A stretch of DNA of 64,000 nt, taken from assembly GCA_023213315.1 (NCBI GenBank), contig JAKCPI010026439.1, forward strand, positions 62,001 to 126,000, read 5' to 3'. Origin of the DNA: Euborellia annulipes. Taxonomy: Eukaryota; Arthropoda; Insecta; Dermaptera; Anisolabididae. Position numbers and translations under genes: made by a program. Under the pieces are notes generated by a model. It did no database searches, was not told the DNA's origin, and saw nothing but the letters and a program-made list of their open reading frames with translations. The number at the start of each line of letters is the position of its first letter. The stretch's first letter is position 1. Shown piece by piece: positions 1 through 11,380 of the stretch.

Positions 1-154
1 TTATCATTAACGTCTGAATATTAGAGAGAGTTTCTTTTGCATTTGGGCATTTCACGCTATTTACAGAGCCAACTGAATGTATTGGAATTTTTGTTTATTT
101 TCTTTCAATTTCAATTTTTGACGGAGGGAGAGGGAGAAAAGGGTTTTCCCATAC

Positions 155-291
155 CTGTTCCTTGACTGGGTAGATGGCTCCTCTCATAATCCTTGAGCAG
201 ATTCTCCAGGACCAGAGTAATATTCCTGCTGACTGCATCCGCCCGACGTGCATTTCCTCCAACAGCCATTTGCCCCAACTCCAGCGAATCT
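155..291 (-). CDS. Cys-loop ligand-gated chloride channel (GABA-A-receptor-like), first extracellular exon
   Basis: The exon reads DSLELGQMAVGGNARRADAV then SRNITLVLENLLKDYERSHL and PSQGTG, between acceptor TTCTCCGACAG|A and donor ACAG|GTATGG. The pattern xIT.xLxxLLxxY(D/E)xxxxPxxG is the start of the ligand-binding domain in GABA-A/glycine-type receptor subunits, where NIT is a usual N-glycan site. Only this 45-residue piece is in the window; the Cys-loop and membrane segments would lie below position 1. The subunit class is not decidable: arthropod GRD/CG8916-like genes are a possibility. Another secreted or membrane protein is less likely. Confidence 0.5.
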
Positions 292-689
292 CTGTCGGAG
301 AAAAGTGCAAATATTGATCTTCTAAACAAGTCAATATTATTACGAATACAGCTCATTGATAAAACTCAATACCTGATCTCAATATTTACATATGCGTATA
401 GTTGAATATTACAAGGGATAGGGGATAGATACATTTCCTTTCAATTAAATTTCTATTTATTCTAGTTGAAACAATAAAAAAAAATGGAAAATTGAATTTT
501 ATAATGCAAACCAAAAATCTTCCTTTTTGAAAGAGGTGCCTATTTCTACTATAAGTTATATGTCACTTTTTTATCTTATAAATGAGTCGCCCATTATCAA
601 AACCCGTTAAAGGACTTTTTTCAAAACCTGTCAAATCTTACATTGAAATATCCCTTGGAACCAGCTCACTAATATTTTTTGGCCGGGAG

Positions 690-885
690 GCCTGGCAACT
701 GATAAGAGGAGCAGTCACCAAAATCGTTGCAGTTAAGCAAAGCTCGGGATTGGTGACGCCGATCAATCGCGTGTGGAACGTCCATCGGTAGCCATCGATA
801 CTATATATTTAAATTATATACCGTAAATAAATTGATGACACCTAAATGGCATCTGTAGTGGAAAAGGGTTAAAAAATATTTTTTT
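690..885 (+). repeat. SINE-like element with 5S-rRNA-like head (family C)
   Basis: Contains GTTAAGCA...GCTCGGGATTGGTGACG, resembling the 5S rRNA internal promoter (GTTAAGCA...TTGGATGGGTGACC), then an AT-rich body. It ends in the core AAATGGCATCTGTAGTGGAA-AAGGGTTA plus poly-T/A, shared with copies at 28930-29115 and 23855-24015. Confidence 0.45.
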
Positions 886-977
886 TGTAATTATAATAAT
901 AATTAAAGTTAACAATTATGCTTAACACAAAGCTGTATTTTTATTTGATAAGTCATTTTTGTTAAAATTACAAATAA

Positions 978-1078
978 TTGCTCAGGGGCCCACATCTTGT
1001 GGGTACGTGGATGGCGACCACGAGCTACCCGAGCTGGGACAGGCAGTCCTTCAGTTCTTGAAATGTCTGACTCTTGAA
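978..1078 (+). repeat. GC-rich unclassified repeat, copy 1
   Basis: About 100 bp, nearly identical to 37261-37365, with the small hairpin CCCACA-TCT-TGTGGG and the block GCTACCCGAGCTGGGAC. It is much richer in G+C than its surroundings. It ends where a copy of the 40-1220 palindromic element begins. Confidence 0.6.
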
Positions 1079-1123
1079 TTCAAATATACCGAACACTGGC
1101 GGAAACTAAATATGTATCGACAC

Positions 1124-1218
1124 AAAAAGTCTGGTGTGACAAGCACAGATCACAACTTTCACATACCAAAGGTAAGAGAAAGTTGTGTGCTGTCCGGACA
1201 GTCACACCAGATTTTTTT
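1124..1218. repeat. 90-bp palindromic MITE (AAAAATCTGGTGTGAC family)
   Basis: Imperfect palindrome: GTCTGGTGTGACAAGCACAG on the left and CGGACAGTCACACCAGAT on the right around GGTAAGAG. The preceding bases 1080-1123 (GAAACTAAATATGTATCGAC) are the internal flank of the longer element, on the side facing this palindrome. Confidence 0.85.
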
Positions 1219-2584
1219 AAAAGTATTATTAAAGTGCATTGTAAATGTACGCTTTCACCAATTTCTTCAGTTCCATTTATGATATATTTGACAGGTTCTG
1301 ATAGCGGATGATGACTCAAATAGCAAAATAGAAATGAAACGCAACTGGTTTTCAGATTGTCTTCTCTATTTCCCAATTTCTTTTTTGATCAACACCTATC
1401 AAGTTGCCTATCTACAGACTATTGATTTTTATTTCTATCAAAGAATAATTAAGATACTTGATCTCCCAATAAATATATTTATTATTTCTTAATATTTTTT
1501 ATTGATTAGAACACTTTCATACAATTTCTATCCTTTATTCTCTAAGAGAAAAGATTTGGATACTAGAAGTTTAGACTGACATGAGAAGAAGATAATCTTG
1601 GAATCGTTTTAATAGAATGCAAATAAATACTGAGGGTCGTTCATTTTCATTTAAAATTTAATAATTACTTGAAAAGTTGATTAGTAATGAACCTCTCTCT
1701 TTGGGAAAAACAATATTTGCATTTTATAAATTGAATTCTTATAACATTCGCTTTTCATCTCATTTATTAAAATAAAAAAAAAAAGAAAACAGGTCACCCT
1801 ATACAATCTTTCAAGTCAATTACCGTTTATTAAAAAAATATATATATATATTTTAAAAATTCAAAGAGGAAGAAAATCTTATTCATTAAATTTTCTAAGA
1901 TGAGATGATGAGGTGTTTAATCAATTGTAAACTTTTTCAAAGTCATCCATTACTCTTAATTATTTTTGACATTTTACTGGGAATCCCTCAGCTGAGGTGA
2001 GCCTTGGAATTCGAACTCTACCATTTCTTAATATATTCCCTAAGCGGCTCTGCCTCAATTGCTTGAGTAATTCTGAATTGTATTTAATTTATTGGATTGA
2101 GCGCGAAATGGAAACGATCAATAACACCGAAAATAATTAACAAAGTATTTTAATCAAATCTCTCTCTTTTTATGATAAAAGAAGTTTGAGTTGATGTTAC
2201 GATTATTTTTTATTTTATCTAATTAAAACCCTCTCTGCTTTAGAGTAAAATAATTTGGTATTTTTGTTTCTTAGCAATAAAAAATAAATTCACTTTTTGT
2301 TGATGAGGTTCCTTTAACCTGGATATACTCGTAGTTCAGAGTAAAGTAATGAATGTATTAAACAGAAAAGGTCTAACATAATTTTAAATTTCTAGTTGAC
2401 AAAAAAAACTTTCTTTGATATTATTAGGCCGACCCTGAGACTAGTAATTGCAATAGCGGAATGCTGATATACCAACCTAATTCAAAATACCGGTATTTAC
2501 TAATTCAAAATTTGTTAAAAATAATAAATATTTTCATTCATAGTGATTTGTTTTTGATTTTTTCAAAGGCCTACTCGAGAAAAA
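1219..2584. other. AT-rich stretch without recognised gene
   Basis: Nothing was recognised apart from homopolymer/AT runs and a possible degraded tRNA-like box B near 2005-2030. If the channel gene model is right, this is first-intron sequence. Confidence 0.5.
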
Positions 2585-2798
2585 ATGATTAAAAATGATC
2601 GAGGGATCCACAGGCCCGCAGCAGGTTTGCATAGTCAACCTTGAGGGACACACAGGGATACACACGCCCGCACCAGGGATACACACAATTGATCGAAAGT
2701 GACTAGAAGAAAAATGTGTGTCCCTGGTGCGGGCGAGTGTATCCCTGTGTGTCCCTGGTGTGGACGTGTGTAACCCTAGATCATTTTTAATCATTTAT
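2585..2798. repeat. 214-bp foldback repeat
   Basis: Ends AATGATTAAAAATGATCGAG and its near-complement at 2777-2798. Inside, GGGACACACAGGGATACACA and GCCCGCACCAGGGA are matched in reverse by TCCCTGGTGCGGGC and TGTATCCCTGTGTGTCCCT. The long GC-rich stem has a loop near 2690-2710. Confidence 0.8.
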
Positions 2799-3529
2799 AG
2801 CTAAAGGTGGGGACTTAATTGTGGCGCTCACTGTACATTGAAAGGCTTCCGCTCTGATGAGCGAGTCCCTTTATCGTGGTCCGTTATCTAGTTGGCCCCC
2901 ATGGGACAAACGTCCCTCTCCTTAGGAACATCTGTAATCAGTCTACCCAATTAATACCAATATCTCTAATATTAAACCACAAGAATGCAAACTTTTTTTT
3001 TTCGAAATTTTATTTTATTTAATTATAGCAAAAATATAAATTTTTTAAATAAAAAAATCTGGTGTGACTGGCGCACAGCACACAACTTTCTCTTACCTTC
3101 AATAATCGAAAGTTGTGTTCTGTGCTTGTCACACCAGATTTTTTGTGTCGACATGTATTTAGTTCCCGGCAAGAGGGAACATTTGAATTCAGATGTAAAA
3201 TTTATAAGTATGGGAAAATATTTATATTTTGTTACCATGGCAACCATTTCTCCTATCTTTCCTATGAAATACAAGAGTAAAGTGGTCTTCAGAAGATTTC
3301 AATTGCAAAATGAGAATATACATTTTAAAGAGCATCTAAAAAGTAATTGATTTTTGAATTTAAAAAAAAATCGTTGGAGCAAATTTTGAGAAAATCGAAA
3401 AAAACTGAAAAAGTACATCAGTAAAGTTTGGCCGATTTTGATTAAAAGCTTATTTTTCCGGTCCCGGGGGTGTTTAACTTAAATATAAAATTTCAACCTC
3501 GTAGCTCAATTCCTTCATGCTTAAAATTG

Positions 3530-3531
<2 letters not shown>

Positions 3532-3567
<36 letters not shown>
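3532..3567. repeat. (CA)n microsatellite inside composite element
   Basis: Dinucleotide tract at the position where all copies of this element carry CA/GT repeats of differing length. Confidence 0.9.
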
Positions 3568-3571
<4 letters not shown>

Positions 3572-3672
3572 GACAGACCATGTCGCGAAAACCACTTTTT
3601 TGGATTCAGGGGACCTCAAAACGTGAAGATCCATCAAAATCTCGACATCGAATTTTTGACATGAAACCAATA

Positions 3673-3676
<4 letters not shown>

Positions 3677-3748
<72 letters not shown>
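3677..3748. repeat. (CT)n-(AT)n microsatellite
   Basis: Compound dinucleotide tract that forms the left side of the element's terminal hairpin. Confidence 0.9.
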
Positions 3749-3751
<3 letters not shown>

Positions 3752-3775
3752 CATACATATAGGTAAGAGAAAGTA

Positions 3776-4387
3776 ATAATTAATCTCCGATCGTTAGAAT
3801 AGAAAAGGTTTTCAACTTTTCCCCGAAAATAGATTACGTGGTTTCCTTTCGGTCCAGAGGACTCTCGAGCCTCTTGCTGACGTGGTCAAGTGGCTTGAAG
3901 AGACCAAGACAAATATGCAAGCCATTTTGCCATTATTAAAGCAATCGGTTCTACTAAACTTCCTTCTCAGTCTTTTTACAATCCCGCTTTCATTACACTA
4001 GTGTGTACTCCAATTATTAAATCAGCAAGCGAATGCCGAGAGGCAGAATTAATTATTAAAATTAATTTAAGTAACGCTCGATTACCGATCAAATTCAATA
4101 GAGTCCAGCCTTCTCTTATCTCAAAGACCCATTTGGCGTATATCTAATTGGAACTATCCAACCTTAACGTTACGATAAGAAAGGGCCTTCGTCTTTTCTC
4201 AAACTAGTTTTATTAGACATTCTAGAAAAGAGTAATAATTCTGATAAGGGAAAGATCTCCAATAAAATTTACTTTTAAAACTAGAAAATATTTTGCTATC
4301 TATCCTAAATATATGTCAACATCATTCTTGAAATAATCATAATAATTATTTGGAATTTTTAAAATATTTTGATCTCGTGTTGTGAGT
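3776..4387. other. AT-rich stretch without recognised gene
   Basis: Low-copy-looking sequence of moderate complexity between two mobile elements. No splice-bounded frame was recognised on either strand. Confidence 0.45.
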
Positions 4388-4395
4388 TCCGCACT

Positions 4396-4637
4396 CAGGG
4401 CCGGAAAACTTTGGTTCCGCGCAAGAGAAGATGTTCCGCGGGCTGCACACGAAAAAAATTTTGGTTCCGCGGGTTTTGCGTCTCTAAAAAAAGGTAAAAT
4501 ATTTTTTCGGACGGGAAAATTTGGTTCCGCAAAAAAAAATTTTTCGCAGAAAAATTTTTGAGATCAGGGAAAATTTTAAGGAGGGGGGCGGAAAATTAAA
4601 TTTTGCTCCCCTAAAAAATCTCCTAGTTCCGGCCCTG
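4396..4637. mobile_element. hAT-type MITE
   Basis: Terminal repeats CAGGGCCGGAA / AGTTCCGGCCCTG, flanked by near-identical 8-bp duplications TCCGCACT (4388-4395) and TGCGCACT (4638-4645). 242 bp, no coding capacity. Related GTTCCGC-rich sequence recurs near 40400-40550. Confidence 0.75.
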
Positions 4638-4938
4638 TGCGCACTAACCAAACAACACTGCCTGGTGCGCCACCGGGAGGCTATTTGCCGCCCCCCCCCA
4701 GTGACGGTGCTACGGGGGGAGGGGCTAGGGGCAAGGACCTCTGCCCCCCTGGATGCCCCCCCCAACCAGCTCGAAAACCAAGCAAAAAAAATTTCAAAAA
4801 TTTTTATTCACTTTTCCTTTAAAAAGAAAGTAAAAATTTAATTTAAGCTTAATCAAGCTCAAGTGATTCGGAAAAAATTAATTCTGATTTTGAGAAATTC
4901 TGCGCCCAAGCATCCAATGCAAAGCCAATCTCTTTCAG

Positions 4939-5547
4939 AAAAATCTGGTGTGACTGATCGCAGATCACACAACTTCCTCTTACCTTCGGTAATCGAAAGT
5001 TGTGTTCTGTGCTTGTCCCACCAGATTTTTTTCTGTTGACACATAAATTTATTTAGTTTCCGACAGTACGGTGCATTTGAATTCAAGATATAAACGTGGG
5101 AAAATATTTATATTTTGTTACCATGGTAACCATTTCTCCCATGATACCTACGAAGTAAAAGAGTAAAGTGGTCTTCATAAGATTTCAATGGCAAAATGAG
5201 AATATAAATTTTAAAGACCATTTAAAAAATAATTGATTTTGGAATTTTTAATCAAAATAGTTGTGGCAAATTTTGGGAAAATCGAAAAAATCTAAAAAAC
5301 TACATCAGTAAAGTACTAGTGGGTTATTTTGACCAAAAGCTTATTTTCACGCCTCAGGGGGTGCCTAAGTTAAATATAAAATTTCAACTTTCTAGCTCAA
5401 TTCCTTCATGCTTAAAATGAACACAAACAGCAGCCATGTCGCGACAACCACTTTTTGGATTCAGGGCCACGTGTATATCCATCAAATCTCGACATCGAAT
5501 TTTTGACATGAATCCAATACTTTCTATATATATTCATATTTAGGTAA
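4939..5547 (+). mobile_element. palindrome/microsatellite composite element, diverged
   Basis: Palindrome at 4939-5031, then the GTTACCATGGTAACC block and body. The CA tract is almost lost (ACACAAACAGCAGCC). It ends TAGGTAAG at 5541-5548, exactly where another palindrome half begins. Confidence 0.8.
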
Positions 5548-5600
5548 GAAAAATCTGGTGTGACAAGCACAGAACACAACTTTCGATTACCGGAGTCTGT
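5547..5600 (+). repeat. half palindrome of the TCTGGTGTGAC family
   Basis: Left arm only (AAAAATCTGGTGTGACAAGC... to CGATTACCGG), directly abutting the end of the preceding copy. Confidence 0.75.
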
Positions 5601-5829
5601 GTGCCTTTTTATTCTTACTTAACGTTTTTTTAATGTGTTTTAATTTTTTTTTTTTAATTTATAATGTGTTTATTTTGTTAAATAAATTAACAAATTTTAC
5701 TGTAGTGTACTTTGTACTATTGTATTACTTGTTTTTTTACATTAAATATAGTTTTTATTGTTTTTACATTATTTCCTTCCAAAAATACAACACGATTTGT
5801 TTTACATTAGTAGAATTTAAATGAAACAT

Positions 5830-6031
5830 GGTATTTCCCATTGAAACAAAATATAAATATTTTCCCATGTTTATAAATTTTACATCTTGAATTCTATAAT
5901 ATATCGGTGGAAACTAAATATATGTCGACACCAAAAATCTGATGTGACAAGCACAGATCACATCTTTTCATTACCGAAGGTAAGAGAAAGTTCTATGCTG
6001 TGCGACCAGTCACACCAGATTTTTTTTTAAA
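5830..6031 (-). mobile_element. composite element fragment with palindrome
   Basis: Minus-oriented piece: a degraded GTTACC-block side, then the ATATATGTCGACACC flank and the palindrome at 5931-6031. Confidence 0.75.
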
Positions 6032-6039
6032 TAATGCCT

Positions 6040-7735
6040 TGGATTATTTGACCAATAGCAGAGCACCATTGATGTCACGTGACACTATTGTTTCGTTTGT
6101 TCCACACTAGTTGCCGGCGTCGCCACCTTCAGTATGAGCCTCACGGTCAGTGAAGAAGCTTCCAAAAAGAAATTCTCTCCGCTCTCGTGATTAACAAGCA
6201 CCCAAGGATGCAATCTCGACAACTGATCCACGATGTCCTTTCTCCACGATTATTTCCATTTTAAAAACGTCGACCTCCAACCTTATCTTCACATTCCTAG
6301 GTATTTATTTTCCTTTTTAATCCTTTTCATTTTTATTACATAATCGAAAAAAGACGAACTCTTATGAATTAAATATAAAATGAAAGTTATTTTATTATTA
6401 ATTATTTTGAATATGCTTTTTCGTTTTATAAGTATTCTCATCTGTATCCAAAATAAAAAAGTAATATCAAATTAAAAAGATAATTTAACATGAGTGTGAG
6501 TAAATAGATAATTTTATTTCATCAAAATTGATGGTGATGATTCCTAGAAGTCTCTGCATATGAAAGTGTGGGGATAAGAGTAACTATGGTGTTTTCGTTC
6601 TCTTTCTCTCTGCAAAAGTAGCGTTCTACTTTATCTGTTTCTCGCCCATTCATGTGTTGTTGGTTGAGTGTCGTACGATTTGTTCATCTTCAGAGATTTA
6701 TATTTGTTTTGTATTATTAGATTTATTTTTATTCGTTTTTACAAGTCTAGTTAATTTTATATTTTAAACAATATTAGGTGAGATTTTTTAATTTATTATT
6801 GTTATTTTATTTTTAAGCGTGCCTAATTACATCTAAAAAAATTTCTATATTTTCTCCTAAATTTTTATGGATTCAAATAGGATAGAATTATATAAATTAA
6901 AAACCTATATTTATGATCTCATATAAGTATATTATAAAATCTTTTTTTTTTTTCCAAAAGGACATCAAAAAGAAATTCTTTTAATCTATTCATTTCGGAC
7001 CTTTTTTAATCCAATATTTCATCTTTAAAAAAAAATATATAAATAAATCTCTAATACACTGATCTATCTTTCAATAAAAGAGCTTTAATTAGAAAATCCA
7101 AATGAAAAATAACTTTTCATCTACAAGAAAAGATCGATCATTGAGATGAAATCAAATATTTATTTTAGACTAAAATTGCAATTTCATAGTAATACAAATA
7201 GAAAATAAAATAAAAATTGCAACTCCAAAGGGGCCTGAAAACTTTTTAGAGATTTAGAGATATCACTTTAACAATAAGTTTTAAAACATATCGAGTTAAA
7301 CACAAAAAAAAGGAAAACTTTTTTTAATATTTAGAATCAAAGAGTGAAGTTAAAAAGTTGAAAAGATGAATAAATACATTATTTATATTTTACATAAGCT
7401 TATATTTTCTTGTTTTCTTGAAATAATACAGCTTTAATAAAAAAAATATTTTATTAAAAGTTAAAATCGAATGTTTTTTTTTTTTTTTTCTTTCTCTCTA
7501 ATTGTGAGAAAACGATTAGCCCGGGGGATAAACAGTTAAGCTTTTAATCCGAAGTTGAAAACAAAAACTCCTCGGGGCAAAAATTTATCTACCTCTATAA
7601 AGAAGCCTCCTTCTAGGGAACGAACCGGGAACACATAACGTGTCAAATTCTGGGTTAAGCTTAAATTAAAATTGCATGAAAAATATTTAAGATTGGAAAT
7701 TTGCGATATGACTTTTTGTTTTGATTGGGTAAATC
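6040..7735. other. AT-rich stretch without recognised gene
   Basis: No recognised coding exon or known repeat. The 6050-6300 part is of higher complexity (CTTCAGTATGAGCCTCACGG etc.) but gives no frame that I can assign. Confidence 0.45.
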
Positions 7736-7825
7736 GCGCTCCCTGTACTCGAACCAGGACTCTACGTTTTTGGACTACCTTATCTAAGGGTCTAACATTC
7801 TGAGCTATACCTTATCCTAGGTCAC
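7736..7825 (-). repeat. tRNA-like sequence (probable SINE head)
   Basis: The minus strand has a box-A-like TATAGCTCAGAATGTTAGA and a box-B-like GGTTCGAGTAC at tRNA spacing, but the acceptor ends do not pair. More likely a tRNA-derived SINE or pseudogene than a working tRNA. Confidence 0.45.
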
Positions 7826-7967
7826 CGGCTCAGTTCGCTGTGCGAACAGAAATACCTATTTTTTTGTTTTTATTTAAAACGTGCCAATCTTCTTCATATT
7901 CTGTCCTCCTAGGTGCTCTTCTCTCTCTTGGCTCTCTCAAAATGATCACCGCCAGGAAATTTTGACA

Positions 7968-8491
7968 GGAACAGGTAGATGAAGGCAGCCAGCAAAGAAC
8001 AAAAACTTTATTTAAATATCGTCGACGTTTCGGGAACGCATCGCTCCCATCTTCAGGACCTACGATCATCGAACAATTTATTTGGTGTTAGACAGGCAAA
8101 TTACAATTAATCTTTACAAGTATTTTTTCAAAAACAAAACATAACAAAAGACAAATTGTTAATGTTGTTTAGATTAAGCCCAGGCATCTACTACAATTCT
8201 CATAGGCAATTAAACATACATTTAATGGTATATGAAAATTTGTATTATAATTTTGTATGCCCTGCATGTATCAATCTAAACAACATCAACGTTTTATCGT
8301 AAGTCTTTTGTAATGTTTTGTTTTTAAAAAAATACTTGTAAAGATTAATTGTAATTTGCCTGTCTAACACCAAATAAATTGTTCGATGACCGTAGGTCCT
8401 GAAGATGGGAGCGATGCGTTCCCGAAACGTCGACGATATTTAAATAAAGTTTTTGTTCTTTGCTGGCTGCCTTCATCTACCTGTTCCTGTT
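7968..8491. mobile_element. foldback pair of hammerhead-like ends
   Basis: Inverted repeat with arms of about 250 bp; outer ends CAGGAACAGGTAGATG / CATCTACCTGTTCCTG. Each arm carries the hammerhead-like motif: minus strand at 8021-8060, plus strand at 8397-8435 (CCTGAAGATGGGAGCG... TCCCGAAACGTCGACG). The inner arms also match (AAAACATAACAAAAGAC / CTTTTGTAATGTTTTG). Confidence 0.8.
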
Positions 8492-8759
8492 AATTATCAC
8501 TCAGCCATTAATTTCTTCTTTTAAAAATTTTGATTTAAAAAAAATTTTAACGAAAATTTGTCTCTCAGAGGTCCGATATATCCGGTATTTTAAAAATATT
8601 TTTGAGTATGTGTGGGGGGGGGGTATTAAAAAACTAGTTCGCCCTCCCCCTCGCGAAAAAATTTCTATATACGCCTTTTCTACATGGTTTACTTATTGTT
8701 TCAGCTGGTTGAGAGCGGCTCCATCCCTGGCTGACAATCTTATAAATCGTGTGTGCTGA

Positions 8760-9645
8760 TTCAATACGAGTGAGAGACCTGGCCTAGACAACGTCTGTAA
8801 TCCACGCTGGTCCGTTTTATCTACAGGATTCCTACATCTCGTGAGTAAATATTAAAATTTTTACAATATTCATTTTTAAATCAATTACTTGGTGCTATAC
8901 AAATCATTATACAAAGGTTTTTGTTCTAAAGCAATCAAGTATTCTAATCTTAACAATTTTGACTTTTTGAGATATAGCCGGTGAGTGTTTTGTTTCGAAA
9001 AATAATTTTTTTACTTCCTCATGTTGGACTATTTCACTTGTTAAGAAATTCGGTTGGAAGGAGTAGAATGCCCTTAACTTGGGATATCACCTCTGTCGAG
9101 TAATACATTTGCTTATTTTTGTATGACATTGGGGAGAAGATGTTAATTAACACCTCTCCCCCAAAAAACGTTTTTTGGCTCGTGAATGGCCTCTAAATAT
9201 TATATTATACACGCACTGATCACTCATCACAAATTTCTTCAACCCCAAATATCGATAATTCTTTTTCAATCTACCAATTCTTTTTTGTTATTTATCTTGA
9301 CTTGTTATTACGCCCCTTTTAAAATATGCTCTCAAATTTATATATTTGACAAACCTGTCATCATATATTATTTATACCTGAATATTAGGGAGAGTTTCTC
9401 TGTCATTTAGATATTTTCATGGCATTTACTCACATCTACTAACCAATAAATAACAATGTATTGTACTTCATTGGGATTTTGCTCTCAAAGCTAAAAAAAA
9501 TGCTCTTCAACTCAAGGAATTGAAATAGGATTGCAAGGCCTATACGATCTTTAAATCTTCTCTAAGAAGCTCACTTTTCGAATTATTGATAAGAATAGTA
9601 CAATTATATTTTATATTTGATTAGCTTCAAATTTATTTCTGTTTG
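8760..9645. other. AT-rich stretch without recognised gene
   Basis: No gene recognised. GAATATTAGRGAGAGTTTCT near 9380 also occurs at position 15, so a further interspersed repeat is probably present. Confidence 0.45.
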
Positions 9646-9649
9646 CGTG

Positions 9650-9885
9650 TGTTTTTTTTTTTTTTTTTTTTGTCTTTCTTTTCACTTTTTTTAAAAAGTT
9701 TTCGGTGTCTTCAGCCATAAAAACTTTAAAGAAACTAGTTATTTAAATATTAAGTTGTCCAGGCACAATTATTTATACCATTTGGTATCCGAATGATTTA
9801 AATAAATATTTATCATACTTCCTAGGATCCGAACCAGCACCCCGTGACTTTAAGTCCATCAATATTGACATTTATTAATTCTTTA
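9650..9885 (-). repeat. tRNA-derived SINE, family A2
   Basis: Read on the minus strand: box-B-like GGTTCGGATCC, then AAATATTTATTTAAATCATT, an AAATGGTATAAATAATTGTG body, the core ATGGCTGAAGACACCGAAAA and an A-rich tail. Related copies are at 12340-12460 and 34215-34320. Confidence 0.6.
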
Positions 9886-10019
9886 GACTCTCCTTCACGA
9901 GGAGGGGGTTTACTTCTGTTTAATTTATGTGACATTCGGCTTCCTTTCAATTCCCTCTATATCCAAAAATTACTTTACGTTAATTTAATTTTTTTTTCTA
10001 CCATATTATTATGTCAACA

Positions 10020-10075
10020 CAAAAAAATCTGGTGTGACGATAACGAAGATATGAGAAAGTTGTGTGCTGTGCCAC
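10020..10075 (+). repeat. broken palindrome of the TCTGGTGTGAC family
   Basis: Left tip AAAAAAATCTGGTGTGACG joined to an internal piece GAGAAAGTTGTGTGCTGTGC. The rest is missing. Confidence 0.65.
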
Positions 10076-10685
10076 CCAGGGAACTAGAAGATTTGTTAGG
10101 AGCTTAGCCGCTCCCACCTTAGCAATATTATATTATTGAGTCCCCCTCCATAGAGCCGTAGCTGTAACTAAGCCAAATTGATTTTAAAATTTCAATCGAT
10201 CTTTAAATTTGATACTCTAAAATTTTGCCCCTGGATCACGTGCCTAACCATAAATCCACAACTGCCACGAATAATGGCAATTCATGTTTCTTAGTGGGGG
10301 TGGGAATTTTAAATAAGAATATATTTATAAATTATGCCTAATTAAATTAAATACAATTTGTAAATTTAATGAGTACCTTTGATTGCGATATGTTCACTTC
10401 TCAATCGTTTCTTAATAACTAATTTCATTTTGTTTTCGTGAATCACTTTTCCTATTTTGCCGCCCCCTGATATCTCCCTCCCGGGGAGCATGCCCCCTCC
10501 CCTTCATCTGCCACACCATTTTTTTTAAAATTGATTATTAAACAAAGCAACCTACTAAATTTATCATATGAAATAATTCCTATCAATAATCGGATCAGAA
10601 TTCACAAATTGAACACGGTGAAAGAAAATTATTTTTCACACCTCTTAAAAATATATATACCTATATATATTAATATATATGTGTT

Positions 10686-11380
10686 TTACTTTCTCTTAAC
10701 TATGTATATATGTAATATATATATAGAGAGAAAGTATTGGATTCATGTCAAAAATTCGATGTCGAGATTTTGATGGATCTTCACGTTTTGAGGTCCCCTG
10801 AATCCAAAAAGTGGTTTTCGCGACATGGTCTGTCTGTGTGTGGGTGGGTGGGTGTGTGGGTGGGTGGGTGGGTGGGTGTGTCTGTGTTCAATTTTAAGCA
10901 TGAAGGAATTGAGCTACGAGGATGAAATTCTATATTTAACTTAAACACCCCCCGGGACCGGAAAAATAAGCTTTTAATCAAAATCGGCCAAAGATTACTA
11001 GTACTTTACTGATGTACTTTTTCAGTTTTTTTCGATTTTCTCAAAATTTGCTCCAACGATTTTTTTTAAAATTCAAAAATCAATTATTTTTTAGATGCTC
11101 TTTAAAATGTATATTCTCATTTTGCGATTGAAATCTTCTGAAGACCACTTTACTCTTGTATTTCATAGGGAAGATAGGAGAAATGGTTGCCATGGTAACA
11201 AAATATAAATATTTTCCCATACTTATAAATTTTACATCTGAATTCAAATGTTCCGTACTGTCGGGAACTAAATACATGTCGACACAAAAAATCTGGTGTG
11301 ACAAGCACAGTACACAACTTTCGATTACCGAAGGTAAGAGAAAGTTGTGTGCTGTGCGCCAGTCACACCAGATTTTTTTT
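10686..11380 (-). mobile_element. palindrome/microsatellite composite element, complete short form
   Basis: Same order as 3051-3775 in reverse: terminal ACTTTCTCTTAAC...AGAGAGAAAGTA hairpin (10686-10738), TCATGTCAAAAATTCGATGT, a GT/GGTGG tract (10830-10885) in place of simple GT, body, GTTGCCATGGTAAC, and the palindrome at 11286-11380. Confidence 0.85.

Larger units (their letters stand above)
3051..3775 (+). mobile_element. palindrome/microsatellite composite element, complete short form
   Basis: Order: 5' palindrome (3051-3144), GTTACCATGGCAACC block (3231-3245), polypurine body, (AC)n with AGACAGACAGACC (3530-3578), ATGTCGCGAAAACCAC block, ACATCGAATTTTTGACATGA, then (CT)n(AT)n and the terminal GGTAAGAGAAAGTA at about 3762-3775. 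No coding capacity: reading frames through the CA tract are artefacts. About 725 bp. Confidence 0.85.

Noticed and set aside
582..791. 69-codon frame (MSRPLSKPVKG...)
   Set aside because: Its 3' half overlaps the 5S-headed SINE-like element, and no protein family is recognised.
2850..2880. Hammerhead core CTGATGAGCGAGTCCC
   Set aside because: No GAAA follows at the right place and stem II does not close; chance match in contrast to the CCGAAACGTC families.
2985..3350. Repeated 'KKIWCDWRTAHNF...SCVLCLSHQIFCVDMYLV' peptide family
   Set aside because: Each occurrence is a translation of the 90-bp palindrome on one strand or the other; both strands are open because the sequence is self-complementary.
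3470..3762. Frames rich in HTHTHT or SLSLSL
   Set aside because: Translation of CA, CT and AT microsatellites within the composite element; the same happens at 25790-26065 and 61478-61770.
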